Positions 10,853-64,000 of a stretch of DNA of 64,000 bases are shown one piece after another. The notes beneath the pieces were generated by a model. That model did not search any database. It saw only the letters and a program-made list of their open reading frames with translations, and was not told where the DNA came from. Source of the stretch: Strigamia acuminata (lineage: Eukaryota > Arthropoda > Chilopoda > Geophilomorpha > Linotaeniidae); contig OX442315.1 of NCBI GenBank assembly GCA_949358305.1, positions 21,416,427-21,480,426 on the forward strand, given 5' to 3'. How positions within the stretch are numbered: position 1 is the first letter of the stretch; every line of letters starts with the position of its first letter. The translations under genes and the position numbers were made by a program.

Positions 10853-12903
10853 TTATTCCAAAACTAAATTTTGGAACTGCTCCAAAACCTAAGAGGGAAA
10901 GATTTAATTGAAATAAAAAAGCTGCGGGTAAAAAAAAGATTAATACTTCGGTCATGTAAGGCCTATTCCCTCGATATGATGCAAGGCAGTGTATAGCGAT
11001 TTGAAATATTTCATCAGCAACTTCAATATTCCATTCACCAGCCGATTGATCAAGCATTGGCTGAATACTGTTATCATCCGTACAACTCCCCGCAACCACA
11101 TCAATCTATATCAATTAAACAGTTATTATTACAACATTTGTCTAAAAATTAGCGGCATAGCAAAAAGTCAATGGGCCCCATGTGCAAGTTGATGGGCCCT
11201 TTAGCAGAGCCCTAGCTAGGATTTTCGGTACTCCGTGGGCCTCCTAAACCGCACGTGCTGCACCTACGATTGCTACGCCACTGCTAAATACCCATTAAAA
11301 ATCATTACCAAACTGTTATTAGTTTCCTTATTTACGGGTAGCAATCCTGTCAACAATTCCAAAAGTACCTGTATAACAGTAAAAATAAAAATAAAAATCC
11401 AAATTTAAAACCTATACAAAATATTATAAAATTTTCTTAAAAAAATATATTTATTACAATTTTTAAAAATATATTTAAGGTTTTTACCACTCCAAAACTA
11501 TAGGTGTCCAATTTAGAAGAAATGACTCCGTACATGGCTTCATGTGACATGTAAACATGAGTTCCGATTACCTTCCCGGTTCCCACATGAGTTTCCCTTT
11601 TCGGATCTGGACCAATGTGAGCAATACCAAAATCACCCAACTTGGCAACCCACTGACCATCCAACAAGATATTTGCACTAGAATAAAAGCTTAATTAAAA
11701 AAAAAGAAAAAGACAGAAAGAGTCTATCAAAACAGACCTTTTAACATCTCGATGGACGTATTCTTGTTTGTGAATATACACAAGCGCTTCACTTACATCT
11801 ATTGCTATTTGTATCCGTTGTCTCCATGGAATCGGAGATGAATTATCCTAAAGAAGATTAAAATTATGTAATAACAATACTAAAATAATTAGCAACATTA
11901 TTAATCACCACGAGCGAAAGACGATCTTGCAAAGCTCCATTTGACATGTATTCGTACACCAAACACAAATAAGATTCACTGACAGAAGCAAAAAACAATG
12001 TGATCACATTCTTATGCTGATAACTATAAAAACAAAATTAAATTACATTTACAATTTGAAAAACCTTGCAATTTATTGACTTACAGTGATAACAAATTGA
12101 CCTCCTGTTTGAATGCGTCGTGGTACTCAACTTTAAGTCTTTTCACCGCATATTTCTTCGTGTCGACAACTCCTAAATAAACTTCACTGAAAGCGCCCAT
12201 GCCTATTTTTTGACTGCCGTTATTTATCGCTTCCTCATTGAAACCATTAGTGATCTCCTTCAAATACTCGTACGACACAACCTGTACTCTCTTTGATACA
12301 TCTATTCGTATCGCGGACAAATCAACATCATCTAAATCTTTTGTTTGAAGAGAGTCAAGATTTTCAGACGATTCGCCATTCGCATGAACTGGTGAATGTG
12401 AATACAGCATATTCTCCTCTTCCGTTGTCGAAGGGAAGCGACCAGAAATCGGAGGACCTATTAAATAAAAACAATAAAATATAATCAAATGTTTAAAATA
12501 AATAATTTGTGTAACCTTTTAAAACGTCCACCGCAAGATAATCGGCCACGACATCCAATTTACTGTCGCATAAAAGCTTAATAAGTAATTCCAACGTTGG
12601 TCTTTTGCGTCCATGGGTTCCCCAATCGTTTATAAGCGTAAGAGTTGGTCCCTGTTTACAGTTCTCGATTATACTGAAAAATAGCAATTAATTTGGTAAA
12701 GTATATTCTCGTGCGATAGATGTAAACAACCTGACATGCTGGACAGTATAAAGTGGAGTTGCGTCTTGGGAACTCGTTGGAATTTTTTCGGCAAGTTGTT
12801 TCCATTTTTCCTCGTAATCCAAAAGTCGGCATAATTCTTGAACAACACTCGCTGGTAAATGCCGAATTTCTGTTGTTGGAGAAACACTTTCAACTACCAC
12901 CAT
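10853..12903 (-). CDS. IRAK4/pelle-like death-domain serine/threonine kinase
   Basis: Kinase acting downstream of Toll/IL-1 receptors, recruited by MyD88 through its death domain. Exons: 12903-12731, 12673-12516, 12457-12085, 12023-11909, 11847-11738, 11677-11488, 11368-11309, 11105-10947 and 10888-10853, giving 457 residues (human IRAK4 has 460). Residues about 1-110 form a death domain (LPASVVQELCRLLDYEEKWK, then NDWGTHGRKRPTLELLIKLL). After a linker comes the kinase: glycine loop KIGMGAFSEVYLG, ATP lysine in YAVKRLKV, hinge LVYEYMSNGAL with the IRAK-type tyrosine gatekeeper, catalytic loop YVHRDVKSANILL, DFG in KLGDFGIAH, activation segment ending VIGTHVYMSHEAM and C-lobe DTYSFGVVVLLELLTG. 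The usual APE triplet reads SHE. The last exon encodes only 11 residues (VLEQFQNLVLE). It is divergent from ARMH3. Confidence 0.94.
11150..11286. mobile_element. hAT-like MITE in IRAK-like intron
   Basis: About 137 bp inside the intron 11106-11308. The ends TAGCGGCATAGCAA and TTGCTACGCCACTGCTA are inverted copies with mismatches. The right end read on the minus strand (CAGTGGCGTAGC) is a start widely seen in animal hAT MITEs. It is GC-richer than its surroundings. Confidence 0.6.
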
Positions 12904-13449
12904 CGTGAAACCATATTATGATGAAACTGCTTTTAAACTTCATTAGCAGGCGGCGCTCACAATTGCTAACTGATTGTAATATTTTGCTTATTTCATCCGA
13001 TTTTTTTCAATTAAATTTTAACACAACTATCTGAGAAAACTATTAGTAAAACTATTAGTAAAAAAATAATTTATTGGTCACCGAAAAAAGGAGAGTAGTT
13101 GCGTACTGCCAACTAGTGGCGAAAATTGATAGCTCCAACGGCCATGAATGTAATGAATCCTCGCAAGAATCAAGCATCATGTCCCACTATATGTCGGTAT
13201 CAATGGTGCGTTGAGTGGCAGATTGAATTTTCTTATTGTTAAAGAAATTTTCAAATGGTTAAATCGTTATTTAAGTCAAGGTCTTATAATTCATTAAGAG
13301 AGTATACAGATTATATTCTGCAAATACAAGATATTTTTTTTACCTGTTGTACTTTGGTCTAGGTGAGGATAAATTATAATAACTGTTGGTGGTTTCTGGT
13401 TTAATTATAAAGGTTTTCTCAGTTAGGATTTCCACTGCTAGATACCGCA
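12904..13449. promoter_or_regulatory. Divergent promoter region, IRAK-like / ARMH3
   Basis: 546 bp between two start codons pointing in opposite directions, so it must hold both 5' UTRs and is a candidate bidirectional promoter. It contains a short duplicated segment (actattagtaaaactattagtaa around 13041-13061) but no clear TATA box or known element. The exact transcription starts are not visible. Confidence 0.5.
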
Positions 13450-61783
<48,334 letters not shown>

Positions 61784-63150
61784 AAGAAAATTAAAAGAAA
61801 TGTTGAGGCTTCTGCGGTTATTCCATTCACTTTTTTCAATTTATTTGACTTATTGTACTGTCGGTCGATTCTTAGACTGAAATTGTTTCTATGACTTTGG
61901 AAAATGTTAATTGTGTCTTAACCGAATTCATCTTTTATAAATTATGAATTGTAAAAAATGTGTGTTGGGTGAATTATAATGTGAAATCAAATTTCAATCA
62001 AAAATTGATCTTTTTTTCTTTTGTTTTTTAATTTGTGCAGATCAATCTCCAATGTCATCGCCGTGATTTTCTGATATTTTCTTTCTTCTCGTTAATTGTT
62101 CGTTAAAGTGAAAATAACATTGAGATTTAAGAACATTCAATATTTAAATTATAGAAAAATTATAAAATTTTAATCATAAACATTAAATTTTGATAATGTA
62201 TGAACTTGTGCACTGTGCACGCAACATTTATACTATTAGTAATTATTCTTTCTATCGTATTAAGTTGTTTTTTTTATTTGAAGAAATAAAAAAGAATAAA
62301 AAGAATCGTACATTCTTTATTGATGTTGATATCTAATCGCACACAAAACAGACATACAGTTTCAAGATGTACACTAGTGAGTTTTTATTTAAACTTAATC
62401 AATTTTAAGCAACATTTGGAAATGGAAGTATTTTTTAAGGCACAATTTTTGTAACTTTATAGATAACTATATTTAAAGAATGTATATATGTACATAGACA
62501 TTACTTATAGAAAATTTGCATGCTTGTCCGCAAACTTGTTTTCGTACAGAACTCAAAGAAAACCAGATGTTTAATGAATCGTAACGAATGAAATTACACG
62601 ACGTTTGTAAAACTAGTCAATCAGAAATTTTTCTTTCCACCTTGTCGTTTATTTTGGTTTCCGCGACAACAAATGTTGTTTACACAGTATTATTGCACTA
62701 AATTCGAGTCACGTATAAATCTTGCCTGGGGAATAACATTTGTCGGAAATTTGATATTGATCAAAATATGTAATTGTAATTTCCAATAATGTCTCATCAA
62801 CTACCGACAAAAAGAGTTTTTATTTGATCTTTTAAAATTTTCCGCGATGATGCCAGCTGCAGTAAATTGCATATGGACTTACTCAAAAAATAACATCTGT
62901 TGGTACGACTACCGTAATTCATGTTATTTAATGCAGGTTATGTTCTCTTTGAATGGCTCGAATTTATAAAGCTAAAAGCTTTGCTTCAGCTGCATCGTTC
63001 CATCACGGCAGTAAGTTAATTACAGAGCTACTTTGTTGGCTTTCAAAATATTTTTTGCAACAAACATCAAAGTCCTTATTAAATGTAATCTTGTTGACTT
63101 TACTTGAAGAAAATGTTATCCAATTTCAATTCAAGATCACGTTATCGGGC
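61784..63150. other. Convergent 3' region between ARMH3 and zinc-finger gene
   Basis: 1.37 kb between two converging stop codons. It holds ARMH3's 3' UTR; AATAAA occurs at 62285-62290 and again a few bases on, a possible poly(A) signal. The rest is AT-rich with no gene or repeat I recognise. Confidence 0.55.
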
Positions 63151-63354
63151 TTATTTTAGTAGAATTGAAACACGGCTATGAATTTTCTTGATTTTATGGA
63201 TTTTCGACTGGTGTCGAGTCAAAGCATCGGATCGGGTGAAGCTTTTGTCACAGGTACCCACGTCGCAGGTATAATTGCGTCGTTCACTCGCTTTGATGTG
63301 AGTTTTACGATGTTTTGTCAGGTGATCCTTTCGTCCGAATCTCATCAAACAAAT
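63151..63354 (-). CDS. C2H2 zinc-finger protein, last exon (partial)
   Basis: Probable DNA-binding transcription factor. The exon begins after TTTCAG (acceptor just above 63354) and ends at a TAA at 63151. It encodes the end of one finger, CLMRFGRKDHLTKHRKTH (second Cys, X12, H-X3-H; the first Cys must be in the previous exon), a non-canonical linker THIKASERRNYTC, and a complete finger of type C-X4-C-X12-H-X4-H with KSFTRSDALTRHQSKIH. A short basic tail follows (KIKKIHSRVS). The family cannot be named from two fingers. The upstream exons are not recognisable in the last 650 bp and probably lie beyond the window. Confidence 0.85.
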   Translation of the reverse strand: MCLMRFGRKDHLTKHRKTHIKASERRNYTCDVGTCDKSFTRSDALTRHQSKIHKIKKIHSRVSILLK

Positions 63355-64000
63355 CTGAAACGGGTAAAATTCACTAATTGTGTTTTATTGTATAACAAAC
63401 TTAAAATCTAATCTTAGAATCTAATTTAATATTCTACAGAAAATTAATGCATTTAAACCGAAAAAAAATTAAACTTTCTGCAAACAAATTTTAATTAAAA
63501 TGTTTATACATTTTATTTGCATAGTGGAAAGAATTCTAAAAGCCAAGGCACTTTGTCAGCATTAAATTAATTCCTTTCTTTCACGCATAAACAGTCAACA
63601 CGTCGAACAACAAGTAAACACTTACGCTATTTTCTCTTCAAAGAATTAAATTAACAATTTAAATGCTTTTCACTATGAACTCAAGGCAAAAACAATGTTT
63701 TCTCCCTACTCCAAAAGTAATTACAAAAATCATTCAGCAACTGCAGCAATTCAAACTTTTTCTTTTTATTGCCCCGCTTACAATTTTAAGAGCGGAGTAT
63801 AAAAGTGATTTTTAAGTGCTGCATTACTTGACCCATCTACGACAAGAGACAATTTTAAATTAAATTAAGCTCGCGTGTGCATTAACACCCCTTCTACTCA
63901 TGCAAATTGACGAACTTATTATTGAATTTAGTGTACAGTTTAATTTTTCACGAGATAACTATTAAAGTAAAGTTACACCTCGTTTAAGTATCATCTCTTG
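63355..64000 (-). other. Intron of the zinc-finger gene reaching the window edge
   Basis: Sequence upstream of the last zinc-finger exon. AT-rich; no frame here continues a zinc finger, so it is read as intron. No repeat seen. Confidence 0.5.

Overview
This is a eukaryotic window, almost certainly from a non-vertebrate animal. It is AT-rich, its genes are split by GT-AG introns, and its gene set is metazoan: GPAM-type acyltransferase, ENO4-type enolase-like protein, death-domain IRAK kinase, ARMH3 and a C2H2 zinc-finger protein. The species cannot be fixed from sequence alone. Short introns in the left part and an ENO4 orthologue would fit an invertebrate deuterostome such as a tunicate, but this is a guess.

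Left part (1-13.5 kb), compact and gene-dense: GPAM (minus, 3' end beyond base 1), ENO4-like (plus), a TPR protein resembling the Rpl4 chaperone Acl4 (plus, 74 bp after ENO4), RNASEH2A (minus; its stop lies 2 bp from the Acl4-like stop) and an IRAK4/pelle-like kinase (minus). All five were rebuilt exon by exon. The four complete models keep one open frame from start to stop (510, 414, 301 and 457 aa), and GPAM stays in frame through its first fifteen exons.

Middle and right part (13.45-61.8 kb): a single gene, ARMH3 (C10orf76), has 20 coding exons adding up to exactly 677 codons plus stop. Eight exons sit in the first 1.4 kb. The other twelve are spread over about 41 kb, with introns up to 15.6 kb. 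These introns hold almost everything else in the window: at least five TIR/MITE families, several present in two or three copies, a gag-only LTR element with both LTRs, a hAT-type element with a near-perfect 8-bp target duplication, a 755-bp Tc1/mariner-type foldback element, and several minisatellites.

Right edge (63.15-64 kb): the last exon of a C2H2 zinc-finger gene on the minus strand, convergent with ARMH3.

The genes do not form one pathway. They cover lipid synthesis (GPAM), a probable sperm-flagellum enolase-like protein (ENO4), ribosomal-protein chaperoning (Acl4-like), removal of ribonucleotides from DNA (RNASEH2A), Toll/IL-1 signalling (IRAK) and Golgi/PI4P function (ARMH3). I found no convincing wholly new system. 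The best leads are the operon-like ENO4/Acl4 spacing, the 2-bp convergent Acl4/RNASEH2A arrangement, the enolase-like protein that has lost a catalytic lysine, the gag-only LTR element, and MITEs that carry a conserved AAAATGGCGGC motif.
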